A stretch of DNA of 64,000 nt from NCBI GenBank assembly GCA_018287875.1, contig JAGVVL010000002.1, positions 8,432,001 to 8,496,000 of the forward strand. Direction: 5' to 3'. Positions 32,800 to 45,174 of the stretch are shown here, in pieces. Both the position numbers and the translations under genes were made by a program. The notes below the pieces were generated by a model, which saw nothing but the letters and a program-made list of their open reading frames with translations, searched no databases and was not told where the DNA came from. Source of the DNA: Nigrospora sphaerica (taxonomy: Eukaryota > Ascomycota > Sordariomycetes > Amphisphaeriales > Apiosporaceae). Position 1 is the first letter of the stretch, and every line of letters begins with the position of its first letter.

Positions 32800-34976
32800 C
32801 TCGTCATAGATACATCGAGCCCTTTTGGGGAGGGGGGGGGGGGTTGCTTACGTCACGAGCTCGTACACACCACCAGTTCTCAATGCCGGATAGGAGCCAG
32901 GGGATCCAGCCAGAGAGATGGGACTGGGCACGGCACGATACAGCAATACAAACTTTGTCTATGAATTCTTCCATTTCCCATGCCGCCCCCTAATATGAAA
33001 TGCTGTACCTGCATGATGACGACGGCCCCACGTCGCTCTTTCGTCTCGGGGAACACATAGAAGTGGACTGATGCGCTTCATAGTCTCCCAGCTGCAGAAG
33101 GGGCAAAATGAGCCGTCCCATCTGCCATTGAAACGCGGGGCGATATCCGCTCGGCGGGGACATATGGTCAGCGGTCCCGTACAGCTGGCGCCCGACGTCA
33201 GGCATCCGCAGCGGGCGTACCCGCTATTCGAACGGTGAGCAGGGGTCGGATTCGAGAAGTATGTACCCGTGGTCCTAATTGGTACGTGCAACATCCCTGG
33301 CTGCGCACCTTCACGTGATGCTACAAAGCCTCCGAAGACTCTTGAGGCTTCCCGGGAGGAAAGTATGAGGATAGAATATATGATCTACATCTCGCTGTCC
33401 AAGACCTGTGCTTTGCCCATCTTAATCGCGTTCATTCATATCGCCTTGGCTGCTTCGATGTAACTGTGCCAACGAAGTCGCACCGCTTGACGTCCAGGAT
33501 GTGACACAGCTAGCGCGACGGCCAGAGTAGTCATGGCGATCGCGGGAAGAAGTTGCGAGTTTCCTCAAATCCGTAGCATTCTGTTCCCAGTATTCTGGGC
33601 CTGGCTTCCGTGCTGACCATCTGTAGTACATTGTATCCTTCGAGAAAAGGGAAGTGCGGCCATGATGATGGTGCGTGCCTGGTTCCGAGTATAAGTTCTG
33701 TTTATTCCTAAATTATGCTCGCAAGGTTGGTCCATTCATAAAACGTAGGTTACGCAAGCATCCCCGTTACGCCAAAATCTATCCCTGTCAACTAGAGCCT
33801 CAACTACACCAGTTGCCACGGGCTAAGACCGAATAACCGAGTCCCACGTCTCTTGCCATAATTGGGAGCTTACATCGTTCTTATCGCCACGGCGCCCACA
33901 TGCATACGAAACTGTACCAAACACTACTACAGAGACTGCTTTGGTCATAATGGAGGTGACGAGCCGTCTTGCTGGTCCTGTCATCTCGGAACTAAAGCTG
34001 TGCTTGTGCACTTTCTATTGCGATACAAGCACACCACATGTTCTGCCGCCTACCTACGCTGAGCCATCGAACCCCTTACACAAAATTATCATGCGCCTTT
34101 ATTGCGAACGCACCGCCGGCCTAGGAACCTAATCGCCTATGCTCCGGGCGTGTGATTCCCACGGCGACTGTTAAGAGACGCCATCTCACCCACTTGCCAT
34201 GTGTTGGAATCGTGTACATGTACCCCTGTCAACCTGCCTTGGCCGCCCTAACCTGGGCAAAGAAGGCAGAGGCGCTTTTCCGGGAGCACAATAAAGTTTC
34301 GATATTCCATCATACCAACCACAATTCTTTCCTTAAGCAAGCAATAGCCATCAACTTTGGGGGGTGGAGGAAGGTAGTTGTGACTGGCCTAAGATAATGC
34401 AGGGCAAAAGCTACCGATGTGCCACCATACACCCCATCACGAGACGCAAGGGCGCATGGCCTGGAAAAGGAGCCGGCAGCCGCCATCGCTGGCCACCCGG
34501 TGTGGCGGAAGCCTAGCGCACAAAAGGATAAAGAAAAGGCGTCCGACGATCCTTGGTTTTAATTCACAAGGAAACAAAGAAAACCGGCCGTCGATACGTA
34601 CCAATGCGGCCCGTGGACGTCGATGAGGGCATCTAATCGAGAGCACGGTGATGACAGAGGCATGAACAGAACCGCGGTTGGGCGTTGAACGGGTGGCCAG
34701 GTCGTAGGTAAATAGGAAGAGAAGATGAAAATCTTTGAATGAAGGGAGGCTTTATATGGGCTTAGGAATTTAAACGGGTGCCTAGTTTGCAGCTATGGTT
34801 CTTTAGGATGCATTGAGATTTAAGAAAAGGCGAGATAGCATGCTGAGAGAAGCATAGCAAGAATAACACGCTTCATACATCGCTCCGCCATACTTCATGA
34901 TGTGTGGTTTTGAATCCTATTTATGTGCGGAAGGCGCATTCTTATTACTTGTGCTGAACGGAGGGGTGTTGTCGGA
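32800..34976. other. Gene-poor accessory DNA
   Basis: About 2.2 kb. Only short open frames are present; one on the - strand at 33294-32959 is Cys-rich (GYARCGCLTSGASC, FCPFCSW) but has no recognisable domain. A poly-G run lies at about 32832-32841. Confidence 0.4.
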
Positions 34977-34978
34977 TA

Positions 34979-35030
34979 AGCTCAAGCATCCCTTGGCGAT
35001 ACAGCCCCTTCGCGAGACACCGGTTTCAGG
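34979..35030 (+). repeat. Left terminal inverted repeat
   Basis: It starts AGCTCAAGCATCCCTTGGCG and runs to GGTTTCAGG. It matches the reverse complement of 36854-36905 over about 52 bp. Weaker similarity extends about 15 bp further inward, with differences that are mostly transitions. Confidence 0.92.
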
Positions 35031-35099
35031 GTGTCTCACAATGCCTTCGGCCACCGAAAAGACGGATATCTCCTCAACCAGGCTATCTGGAACCTAGTT

Positions 35100-36842
35100 A
35101 TTTAAGTTAAGAGACGACGATACACTCCTCTACCTCACTAACGGTTTCTTCTTTAAAATCCTTAAGGTCTACCTATCCTTCTCCGTTAGAGTTAAGGTGA
35201 GGCTCATTAAGTAAAACCCCCATCTCCCTCTTAACTCTTTTTACGTCCTAAATAGTTATAAACTGGTCCTACGTTAAAGCCTTCACGCGGCGCCGTTTTT
35301 AAAGCTTTGAATGTTCTAACGTAGCAGCTAGTTAGTCTTGTTTAACCTTAAGTGTAAAGATCTGCATACAACTATCGTTAAAGGCTTTATAAAGTTTGCG
35401 TGTTAAAAACCAGAAGGTTAATATAATGTACGCCACGTTAAGGCCACGTAAATCCTTAACAATATTAGTTAATTAACGTGAGGTCTTAAGGGTTGAGAAC
35501 GTCACTGCAGTTATCGTAGCTAACGTATTTATCTTTAAAGGCCTTCTTTTTAATGTTAAAGGCCTCTTTAAACAGTCTTGATTACGCTATCTCGCTAACC
35601 TATTATTTAGTGCTTTATTACAGTTCCTTAAGAAGATTCCAGTGGCTCTCTAGCTTAAAACGTAATTAGTAAGCGTGAAGGCCACCTTACGAGCTAAGTT
35701 TTAAGCTTATAGAAACTTTAGCTTACCTAGAGTCATCGTAAGACTTAACGTGTAGGCCTCTTGTAAGGTTTTTAAATAAGTGATCTTTAACACCGAAAAG
35801 GACCCTAAGTTTAGCGGTTAAAGAATATGTGAGGTGTGCGCTAAGAGGAAGCCTAGCTAGATTTTGGCTTCCAGATAGGCTAGCATGAAGGCATCGTCGG
35901 CGTGGCTACCATGGCCGTCGAAAATAAGGTGTCGCCATCTCTCTAGGTTGGCAGGAGCCGTTAAGGAGATGAACACCTCCGTGAGCCACTGCAGGCCTAT
36001 TACGTTATTAGTCCAGCCATTTTCGGAGGCGCAGAACTTCCAGTTCGTGAAGTCTAGCGCGTTGAATTATTATTAAAACCACTGCTGTTAAATGTAGACG
36101 CTCTTAAAGATGACTAAAGGTAGTAAGACGCGCCCGTTAGCGCTAATATACTCTAATATTGTCACCCACTCGCAGTTGCTAGGGTCCATAGTGTATATCT
36201 TACGCACCGTAGACGGTCTAATAACTAAGGGTTATCTCTAAGGCATATTATCGTGCTAATCTCGTCGACGTTGTAGGTATCGGCTTATAAAACCTCTGTA
36301 AGGCCTGGGTCATCGAGACAATCGAAAAACTCCTCGATATTAGCGTGCGTTGCACCGTTAACGCGTAGAAAGTTAATCCCTGTGGAGCGAATTGACTTAA
36401 CTTTAAGATAGCGCGAAAAAAACGCCTTATGCTAGTGTTTACCCAGGTGTTCGCCGCTAGACTGGCGATAGACCGTCAAGGCGAAGAAGTGGAAACGAGA
36501 GTAAGGCGGCGCCCAGCTTAGCCTGGCCTGTAACAACACCTAGTTAATAAGCAGTTGCTCTTAAGATGGACTTAACGATTGCCTCGTCGCGTTATACTCC
36601 TTACACGTTAACGTACCCTTAATGCGGCGGACTAGCCAGTCTTTATTAAGGTGGTACTGCCTAGCGGCTTCTCTAATGGGTTTGCCGTCGGCGATCTCCT
36701 ATAGGATGAGTTCTAGGCGTTCAGGATCTATGGGAATAACTTCACTGGAAAGAACGGAGATAGACGATTCGAACGGGCTCAACACCATGCTTATAGGCCA
36801 ACTGGTTGACTATATATCGTGGAGTAACCTCACTTGAAGCAT
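35100..36842 (-). pseudogene. pogo/Fot1-like transposase remnant
   Basis: Starting near the ATG at 36842, the frame gives an N-terminal helix-turn-helix (ERLELIL-stop-EIADGKPIREAARQYHLNKDW), a CENP-B-type DNA-binding part (SPS-stop-EQLLINWVLLQARL, RYLKVKSIRSTGINFLRVNGATHANIEEFFD) and the start of the DDE catalytic part (TYNVDEIS, with the first Asp). These define the Tc1/mariner-pogo transposases that cut and paste at TA. Stops at expected Gln and Trp positions, dense in the C-terminal half, prevent function. Confidence 0.8.
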
Positions 36843-36853
36843 CGCGAGACGGT

Positions 36854-36905
36854 CCTGAAACCGGTGTCTCGCGAAGGGGCTGTATCGCCAAGGGATGCTT
36901 GAGCT
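36854..36905 (-). repeat. Right terminal inverted repeat
   Basis: It reads CCTGAAACCGGTGTCTCGCG...GGGATGCTTGAGCT, the complement of the left repeat, and is followed by the target TA. Confidence 0.92.
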
Positions 36906-36907
36906 TA

Positions 36908-37721
36908 TTAGATGGGAAAGAGAAGAGGGGTTGATCGGAAGGTCCGGCTTCGATCAGGCCCACAAACTGCACCACAGAAAATCTTTGCGCTAAAGTGCCG
37001 CATGAACGTACCGGGATCCTGTGGAAAGGGAAAAACATGTGGACTCTTGTAATCCGAGATGGGTTGCATGAAAGCATGGGGGTTAGCATGTGGCGGTCAT
37101 TTGGTTGCCGTCCGGGTGCGGGGGAATAACGGAGGGAGAAGTGCGAAAGCGGCGTCTTTCCGATATAATTAACCGCCTTTTCAAGAGGCCGGCTCGTCTG
37201 AATGCACCTCTTTCTGGTTTTAGGAGTCCTTTGTGTATTCGCCAGCCGTAGTGACTCAAGCGGGTAAGCCCGGCGGGAAAAACGACGATCGCGTCTCGGG
37301 CATCGTAGGTAGTGCTGGCCAAGCCTGCTCAGGGAATATTTGTTCTCTGTTTTTGCCTTTCCTGGCCTTCTGTGTTTCCTCCAATACCTTGGCTGGCTAC
37401 GGTGTTCTTGTTGTAAAAAGAGGATGTTCATGTTGAAAAAGTCAAATTCCACAGCCAAGTTGAGGGATCGCCTGTCGAGTACCCTTTTACCCCGCTACTT
37501 AGCATTTTGTACGGCTCACCCGGAACAAGGCCTCATCCAATTGATTCATGCTTTAAAAATTTGATAAGAAGCGAGCATTGCGAGCTTCAGAACACACAGT
37601 CCCTTCTTAAGCGTTTAAGACAACGATTTATTGTTGAGGAATGTAGAGTTGAATTTTACCATGAACCCTCTCTTTGGGTAGACACTACTTTCTTCTTGGC
37701 TTTTTGCCCAATATCCCCAAC
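36908..37721. other. Intergenic region between transposon and orphan secreted-protein gene
   Basis: No coding feature is seen. The last 200 bp is AT-richer and serves as the likely promoter of the 37722 gene. Confidence 0.4.
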
Positions 37722-38654
37722 ATGATCAGGCGCATCTTAATCGTCTGCCTGACTGGGTTTGTCGCTGTCCAGGCCTTGCCGGCCAAGACACCAACCGACG
37801 CGCTTTCGTTCGAATTTTTAGGACCCGACGCATGGTCGGATTCGACCCTCGAGAACGGGACGAGAGTTATAACCATTCGCGGGGGACACGGCTTCCAAGT
37901 CGACTCCCTTTCGTCCGTCACCGAGAAAGAGGCGCGAAAGCTCGGGTACCCGGGCTACGAAAGGTCGCCTCTAAGCGAGCGCACCGCTCAAAACGTGGAA
38001 TACTCGTCCCTGCCCTTGATTAAACGCGAAATCCATATCAAGGATTACCAGGGTTTCGTGACTGCTCGATGCATGATGACCAACCATATCACCCGTGGAA
38101 CCGTTGTCCGCAACAGACTTGACGATGAGGGGCGCACGTTAAAGGTCCTTACCCTACGTAAGTTCCGAATCGAAACTCTTTGTCTTAATATATGCCTCTT
38201 TCTCTATGAATCCAACCAAACATCATTTCACAGTTCAGAGCACGCTAACACTGATCTTAGTTAGTGACGTCGATGCAGTATATGTACCACATGGTGTGGA
38301 GGTATCCTGGGCACAAGGCCAACTAGGCGGCCATACACGCACCCGCCTAATCGCGCGGCTTTCTGTTCCGGTTTTTGTAGGGCGAATAGGGTAGGTCTTC
38401 TGTTAATTAGGCCATGATTGATACTAAAAGTACACAGATATTGCTGTACCATCACCTGGGGCTGGACGAATTCCTTCGGGGCCTGGAACATGGCAATGAA
38501 CCGCAACAACATAGAGTACGAGATGGTTCGTTCCGAGGGGCGGGATGTTGAGGCTTGGGAGGTTTGTTACTCGATGACGATGACAGACTGCCGCGACGAC
38601 GGCCATGTGTTGCGATCATCGTGTGTGGATGCGGACGTAACTTGGTACAACTAA
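37722..38654 (+). CDS. Orphan secreted protein, candidate effector-like
   Basis: Three exons (37722-38157, 38261-38390, 38438-38654) join in frame to 260 aa; introns are 103 and 47 bp with GTAAGT/GTAGGT donors. The first 20 residues (MIRRILIVCLTGFVAVQALP) are a clear signal peptide. The mature protein is polar; the third exon adds several Cys and Trp residues (RYCCTITWGWTNSFGAWNM, EVCYSMTMTDCRDD, SSCVDADVTWYN), so disulfides are likely. No family is recognised. Alone in gene-poor, transposon-flanked DNA, it has the size and setting of a lineage-specific secreted protein. Exon 2 is the weakest part of the model (RLSVPVFVGRIG looks atypical), and other splice choices are possible. Confidence 0.55.
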
Positions 38655-40166
38655 TTAGCATCACGCAGGCTACCAGGCCGGAATTAGTGAAAAGACGTCT
38701 CGGTCTCTCCCCTGGCCTTGTTCACGCGTACCCAAATGGAGTCCCCCTCTACTTCTTGATTTCCCTCTCTTTACCCACACCCTCGAGGCCCGCTTTCATC
38801 ATGGCGTCCGTACTTTCGAGGAAGATAAGTAACATTACGGTGAAGAGGCCGCTACGTATACTAAGACCTAGACGGAAACTGATTAGAACGAACTGCATTC
38901 GAGGCGCAGCGAAGGGGGGCTCTGTGGGGCGGGCGGCTGGACTGGCGGGGGTTCGTGTTGGTGGCCAGCTGAATTAGTATGCGTTAATGGAAATAAAGAA
39001 TATTAGAGGGCCAGGACCTTGCGAAGAAAACGGCGAGTTAGTGGATAGGCGGAAGCCGCACATAAAAGGGGAAAGCCTAAGGTAAAAAGAAGAGGAAAGG
39101 GGATTAGGGATAAATCTCTGACTTTTAACCTAATCCAGTACATCCTGAGATATTCGACAGTATTGACGTGCCTCTTTTTGACCATAAACTTGGGAAACCA
39201 ATTTAACAGAGAACAAGCGGCGACTGTACCACGCCTACGACACCCAGGAGACCGAACCAGGTGCTTCGGGGACCGAACGCCTGTACTGGCAAGCTGGGCC
39301 ACAATGTAAGCTGTCTCTCGGTTTAGGTCTTCTCCGTTTTTCACCTGGAACTGCAGTCAAGTTGTCCTCATGTTTCAATCTGGCCTCGAAACCAGCCATT
39401 CCCATCGAATCCCGAGGTGTCACGGCTAGGAGCGAACGTATACTCGACTCTCCACGATATAGTACCCAGGAGTTTCAGGCTGTGTGGGAAGCGTTGCAGC
39501 TCCCCGAAGAGAGATGGCAGCTGCCATACCGGAAAGTGGTGAATTATAACGCCATCTAGTGATAGCCTGCTTCGTACACAGATGCATGTACGGTGAGTGA
39601 GTATGCCGCCTCTCAAAAACCACGAAAACTCGGGAGGATGATAGAGAAAAAACCGAGCGGGGTTTCCCATCACTAACTTTGCTGTGGTGATTTTTGATCC
39701 CGTTATTTTGTGTTGTCCATTCCAGCCGGGAGTGATTGACATCAAGAGGTTGAATAAAAAGAGGCCAAGGCCAAATCAGGGACCATCCCTGGTCCATCCT
39801 TGAAGTTAACCCTCGAAGGCTCTCTGTTCCGTACGTAATCCAGTGCATATCACTTCCCATATCCAGCAGCTTCCACGCGGACATAAGCCAAATGATGACT
39901 TTCATCAGGGGCATGACTTATTTGTAAAGGCCTTCGCCATGTATATAGCGGTAGGGTCGGTTGGCCGGTCCTGATTCCAGTATCAGCGGGTCACATGAAG
40001 CAACATACTGGTGATGTAACACCTAACCAGTCTGTTCCATGGTCACCGGGCCTCAGACCCTGCATCACCCCTCAGCCTCATCCTTCGGAGCTCACGTGAC
40101 GAGCTAGAGCCCGAGGACTACGCGTCCCGCTTTGCGTCTTGGCCAACAGCGAACTGAGAGGCGGCT

Positions 40167-40194
40167 CGGCTGAGGCCGCCCGGCTGAGGCCGCC
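40167..40194. repeat. 14-bp tandem duplication
   Basis: CGGCTGAGGCCGCC occurs twice with no spacer. Confidence 0.9.
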
Positions 40195-41002
40195 ATCGGG
40201 ACGGTCTGGGTCTAGGGCCAAGTGCTGCTCGGCTACGCAAGACATTCTTCCGTCTCTTGGAGGAGCCTGAGTCGGCGTACCATCCGTCCTCGCGTCACTG
40301 GCTCTGGGCGACATCGGCGGTGGAGCTGACAAGCCGTGATCTTGGCACGGCGGGCGGCAGGACGGGATGGCATTCTTCTAGCCGTTCCGTCACACGGATG
40401 GACACGGCCCATCCGTCCCACGGCTCTACAGGGCTGGGTGAGGATGGCAACAGGGTGCACGAGCGAGGCAGGATAGTTCGGCTCCCACGATTGGTGGCGA
40501 GCATGCAAGGACGGGATACTTGTAACAAGGGTGAAAGACTCCCTCGTTTCTTGGTTAGCATGACTGACTCGTGGCATGGCGTAGAACAACAAGGGGTGCC
40601 CCTCCCCGTACCGGGCGAGCGCGACGAGGCTGGTCTGCAGGCGGCCTGGTTGGGAAAGAGATATTCCCAAGGATTTGGTTGAGGCGGGGCGCATCCACCC
40701 CGGCTGAGACATAACAGGCGGTTTCCCTGGCCATCACATCGGCGCCATGCCGGCAACGTCGTATCCGTTACCCCCTCGACCTGTCTGGTCCCAGTATGGG
40801 TCATCCATCCGGTGAAGAAAATAAAGGGCTCGGTGATGCGGTAAATACGGACAACATGTGACCGAAATCCATGAGGGGGCTTAGCAACTAGGTGAAGGAA
40901 CCGGAGACGCCACGACGCAAACATTGGACTGGGGCTCGAGGGCGAGCATGCTAGACAGTGGAGCGAGACAAACATGGCTGGGAAAACATGTGGCCGGCCG
41001 TG

Positions 41003-41008
41003 TATAAG
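41003..41008 (+). promoter_or_regulatory. TATA-like box of the arylsulfotransferase-like gene
   Basis: TATAAG lies 69 bp before the ATG at 41072, at a plausible distance for a short leader. Confidence 0.5.
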
Positions 41009-41071
41009 AGCCTATGTGTCCACCTGACCGGAACACGAATAGAAGTGCCGTCCCAAGCGATACCGTACACC

Positions 41072-42696
41072 ATGGCATTCCTCCTCCTTCTACTCGGCAC
41101 CTCCGTCGCCCTCAGCACACCACCCTACGTCCAGTACGAGCCGGCGGGCATCTGGCCAAGCATCTCGTACGTGACGACGAACGCCTTGGCGCCGCGGCTG
41201 GCCTCGACGCGGCAGGGCCCGACGGCGCCGGGACTCCTGTTCCTGGCGCCGTTCGGGCCGGGAACGCGGGCGACGGGGCCGACGATCCTGCGCGAGGACG
41301 GGACGCTCGTGTGGCAGGGGGAGCCGGGGGCGGCGGGCGAGGTGTTGATGACGCCCGACGTGACGCCGCCGCTGTTCGCGGGGCGGCGGCGGCACCTCGC
41401 GTACTGGGGCGGCGATTTAGACGCGCGCAGCGGCATCGGCTACGGCGCCGTGCGCGTGCTTGACGAGCGGTACGCCGAGGTGGCGAGGCTGTGCGGCGAC
41501 GACCTCGACGTCGTCTTCAGCGACGGCCGCCCCCACGCCTGCGTCCTCGACTTCCACGAGGCGCTCGTGACGGCCGACGGCGGGCTGCTGGCGCCCGTCT
41601 ACAACGTCACACCGGCCGACCTCCGCGCCTTCGGCGGCCCCGAGCGCGGCTGGGTCGTCGACAGCCTCGTCTTCGAGTTTGACATCGCCACCCAGGCCGT
41701 GCGCCGCCGCTGGAGCCCCCTCGAGCACGCCGACGCCTTCCCCTTTGCCGCCTCGCGCTTCCCGCCCAACGCCACGGGCCAGATGCAGGGGGGGAGCCCG
41801 ACGGCGCCCTGGGACTACATGCACGTGAACAGCATCCAAAAGCTGGGTGACGGCTACCTGGTGTCGTCGCGACAATACTGCGAGGTGTTCTTCGTGAACG
41901 CCGAGGGCGACGTCGAGTGGAAACTGAACGTGAGTCTTTCCCGCCTTGCCGAGGCTACAGATGGCGCGATTGAACTGAGCACCATGAAAAACAGGGCGAA
42001 ACCGGGGGTTCCTTCCGCCTGGCCCCCGACGCGCGCTTCTGCTTCCAGCACCACGCGCAGGGCACCATGGTGAGTGCCACGGAACTGCAGCTGCACCTGT
42101 TCGACAACGGCGACGAATTGCCGGGCGGCGAGTTCGTCGCCAGCTCGGGGCTCCTGCTGTCGCTGGATCTGGCGGGCCGCGAGGCGAAGCTGCTGCGCCG
42201 GCTCAGCGACCCCCAGGTCCTCGTCAACTCGTGGCACACGGGCAGCGTGCAGCTGCTGGGCGACGGCGGCGGCGCGCTGGTCAACTACGGCCAGCCGCCG
42301 GTACTACAGGAGCTGGACGGGCGCGGCGACGTCGTCTGGACGGCCACTTTCGGCACCGAGGACGGCGTCACGTCGTACCGCGCCTTCAAGCGCGAGTGGC
42401 ACGCCACGCCGGCGACGCCCCCCGCCGTGGCGGCCCGGCCGGGGCCCCGCGGCGGCATCGACGTCTATGTCAGCTGGAACGGGGCCACCGACGTGACCCG
42501 CTGGCGCTTCTGGGGCGGACCAACGGCCGACACGCTCGACAGGCTTGCCGACGTGGACAACACCGGTTTCGAGGTCCGCGCTGAGCTCGATCTCGCCCGC
42601 GGCTTCGTCCAGGTTGAGGCGTTGGACCATCGGGGGGAGTCGCTGGGGAAATCGAACGTTACGGCTGTCGAAGCCGGTTCAAAAATGGAGTTGTGA
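41072..42696 (+). CDS. Secreted arylsulfotransferase-like (ASST-type) protein
   Basis: Two exons, 41072-41929 and 41995-42696, with a 65-bp intron, give 519 aa. A hydrophobic signal peptide (MAFLLLLLGTSVALS) directs it to the secretory pathway. The body is a beta-propeller-like protein of the fungal arylsulfotransferase family: PTILREDGTLVWQG, LAYWGGDLDARSGIGYG, CVLDFHEALVTADGGLL, WDYMHVNSIQKLGDGYLVSSRQYCEVFFV, then after the splice GETGGSFRLAPDARFCFQHHAQGT, LHLFDNGDELPG and SWHTGSVQLLGDGGGALVNYG. The His residues in DFHEA and QHHAQ sit where the family keeps conserved His. Bacterial ASST moves sulfate between phenols; whether the fungal proteins do is not established. The C-terminal about 90 aa resembles a fibronectin-like beta domain. 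Confidence 0.87.
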
Positions 42697-43402
42697 AAGT
42701 ACACATACCTACTATATATTACGCAATAAAAGAAGGTAGCTCGTATAGGAAGGCAACAACCCCCCTTTTTACACTGGTAGAACTATCGAGATGTACTTAC
42801 CGACCTTCATCGTCCAATCTTTTGTTCATGCTTGCTTTCCCCCAAGTGGCATATATCCTGCGTTACGCAATGAAGCAAGCCGTTCAGTCAGTGAATTGGC
42901 AGAGACCCGGTGCCTTCCACGGACAAAAGAATGGTCTTCCTTCGGGAGTTAATGCACCAATGCGATAACACTTCGCCCACAGGTCATCCGTGACAGAAAC
43001 AGCGTTGTAAGCCTTATTGTTTCACGATTCACTGCTCTTTCCAGGCTACCAGAGCAAAGTGAGATGTTGATCTTTCTTGTCGAAGGAGCACCTGAAACGG
43101 TGTTGGGGTTCCCGGTCACGTAGCCCCGCCCTACAGTGAACGGTTGAGCTCTGAGGTACTCCGTCCAGACCTATGTACCTACATCGTACCTAGGTGTTTG
43201 TTGGGTTTGCAGCTAGTAGAAGTAAGAGCCACTGCGCTTTACCAGTCTCCCCTTCCTGTGCTTCTCTTCTTCCTCCCCTTCCTAATTTTCTTCGTCTCCT
43301 TCTTTTTCCATCCATCCGCTCCCACTTTCATTCAATACTTTGAAACCCTACACCTACCCACCAGCCAGTTTTACGACAAGCGCAACCCATGGGTGTGTAC
43401 CT
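42697..43402. other. Intergenic region
   Basis: About 700 bp, pyrimidine-rich near 43240-43330. No gene is seen. Confidence 0.4.
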
Positions 43403-44194
43403 CCTAACCTGAAAGCGGCGGTAGAGCGCCGCCTTGGGGGCCGTGATCGTCTTGAGCGGCTGTTGGGCCTCAGCCCGGACGAACAGCCGCCGACTGATGA
43501 TGCCGTATTCGTCTCCCTGGATCTTGAGCTTGCTTCCGACCGTAAGTCTCTCCACCGAGATAGACAACCCATCATCACTCAGATTGGCTTTGCATACCTT
43601 GATGTGCGGGACCTTCTCCTAAGCGACGCAAGCGACATAATCACCGTTCGCTACTTTCGGGTGGCTGGCTTGAAGCAAGTTCTTTCGGCAAGGTCCTAAA
43701 GAAAAAGCAAGAAACCCTGTGTCTTCGCCGAAACACAACATGTTAAACCCCAGCAAATACGGAATACAATCAAGCGGAATTTAAAAGTCCAGGACAAGGA
43801 CGGTTCGCTGCGGAGCATCGTCCTGGTAGGCCATTCCATCCAGGAAGATTTGAAGGTTTTGCATACGCTCGGCATCAATCCCTTCAATTTTACACCGTTA
43901 TTGGCAACCATTGACACACATGCGCTGGCGCGCCATATCTTGCCTTCCTTCGGCCAAAATCTTGGTGTTCAGCCGGGGCAAAACTTCAGCTTGAGGGGGG
44001 TCCTCTCCGAGCACGGAGTGTTCCCAGGCCCGTTGGTATTCCATAATGCCGGCAACGACAAAGTGTATACACTGTATGCTATGATCTGCCTTATGGCGAG
44101 ACACGCAAATAGCCGCGCGGCAGAGCTGAGCCAAGAACAGAAGATGAGGTTGGAAACATTAACGCAGGTGACTCTTCCGGACCGAGCGTATTGA
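43403..44194 (+). pseudogene. DEDDh-exonuclease-like gene (Gfd2/YDR514C type) with premature stop
   Basis: One frame carries the whole fold: VFVSLDLEL (DxE pair), ITQIGFAYLDVRDL, VLVGHSIQEDLKVLHTLGI (second acidic motif), TIDTHALARHIL, SLRGVLSEHGV and FHNAGNDKVYTLYAMICLMA (His...Asp motif). All residues expected for a 3'-5' exonuclease-like active site are therefore visible. However, a TAA stop at about 43697-43699 splits the frame just before KKPCVFAETQHV, no splice pair removes it cleanly, and no in-frame ATG precedes the domain. It reads as a recently broken gene; an unusual intron or upstream exon remains possible. Confidence 0.65.
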
Positions 44195-45174
44195 TGGCAC
44201 CGCCCGGGCTCGCTCTCAACAACAGAAACGACCATTCCGAAGTTGGAGTCGGCTTCTTGGATTACCCGATAATTTGGGGACCCCCTGAAAAAGAAAATGA
44301 TGACGCCAGAAAGCACGGTACTTCGACCGTAGTTGCGAGCCAGGGCAACCGGCTCTTGCTCGGGTACTACGAGAGGATTCACGGAAGGAGGTCATATGTT
44401 GGAGAAAGTCCAATGGCTTCGTCAAAACTACGAAAAGGTACTTTAGTGGCTTCGATATGGGAGGTGCATTTTCTAATCCCACACAGATTCTCAATTCGGG
44501 AACAAGGACCGCTGTTCCCAAGCAGGAAGCAACTCGCATGGAATTCGGTGGCCGTAGAACAAACGCCATTGTTCTTTGCCCCTTTGTTCACATCACTCTC
44601 GCCCTAGCCTCGAACACAGAAAGCCTACAGCAGGGCCATTTGTGGACTGCTGCCCGCCTCCGTCCCACCCCTATTACCCACAAGGGAACAAGCCCCGGCC
44701 CCGGAAGCAACACACGCACGCAACCAAGCCAGCTTCGTCGATATGGCCCGTCGCCGAGACCAAAGATGGCGGGGTGAAGGAAAAGGCAGAGGGCGGTGCG
44801 GGGTGAGGGTGGTGGCGGAGAGGTAAAGTAGGAGCAGCACGACGGAGGGGAGGGAGACAAGAGGATCCCAGAAAGGTCCAGGAGGGAGCCGGATTACGCC
44901 TTGGCGGTGCTGAACCGCGAGTAGGCGCGTTGCAGCGGCGACTACGACGGCTACCAGGCCGCCCAGCACGCGGTACTGGAACAGGAGATGGCCGCGTCGC
45001 GCAATCTCGACGACTGCAACGTTATGTAGGGACGGACTGGCCATTATGTAAAGTAGGTATGTATTAGGTCCTCAATGGAGGGGCATATGTGCATGGGTAT
45101 ATGACTGTCAGAATGGGCATGGTGGTCTCCCGCCAATGTTTTCTATATTCAGTGTCAATCCAAACCGCTTGCGA
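44195..45174. other. Intergenic region
   Basis: No convincing gene. A hydrophobic - strand frame near 45020-44800 could be a further piece of the doubtful membrane gene at 45175-45950. Confidence 0.35.

Larger units (their letters stand above)
34979..36905 (-). mobile_element. RIP-inactivated pogo/Fot1-like DNA transposon, complete with TIRs
   Basis: A 1927-bp element bounded by near-identical inverted repeats of about 52 bp and flanked by TA on both sides (34977-34978 and 36906-36907), the duplication typical of Tc1/mariner-pogo transposons. The - strand encodes a transposase remnant with many stops. The internal sequence is very TpA-rich, in line with RIP, while the TIR cores remain well matched. 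Confidence 0.88.
38655..41071. other. Intergenic accessory DNA
   Basis: About 2.4 kb with no supportable gene. It contains a perfect 14-bp tandem duplication (CGGCTGAGGCCGCC) at 40167-40194 and a TATA-like box at 41003. Confidence 0.4.
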
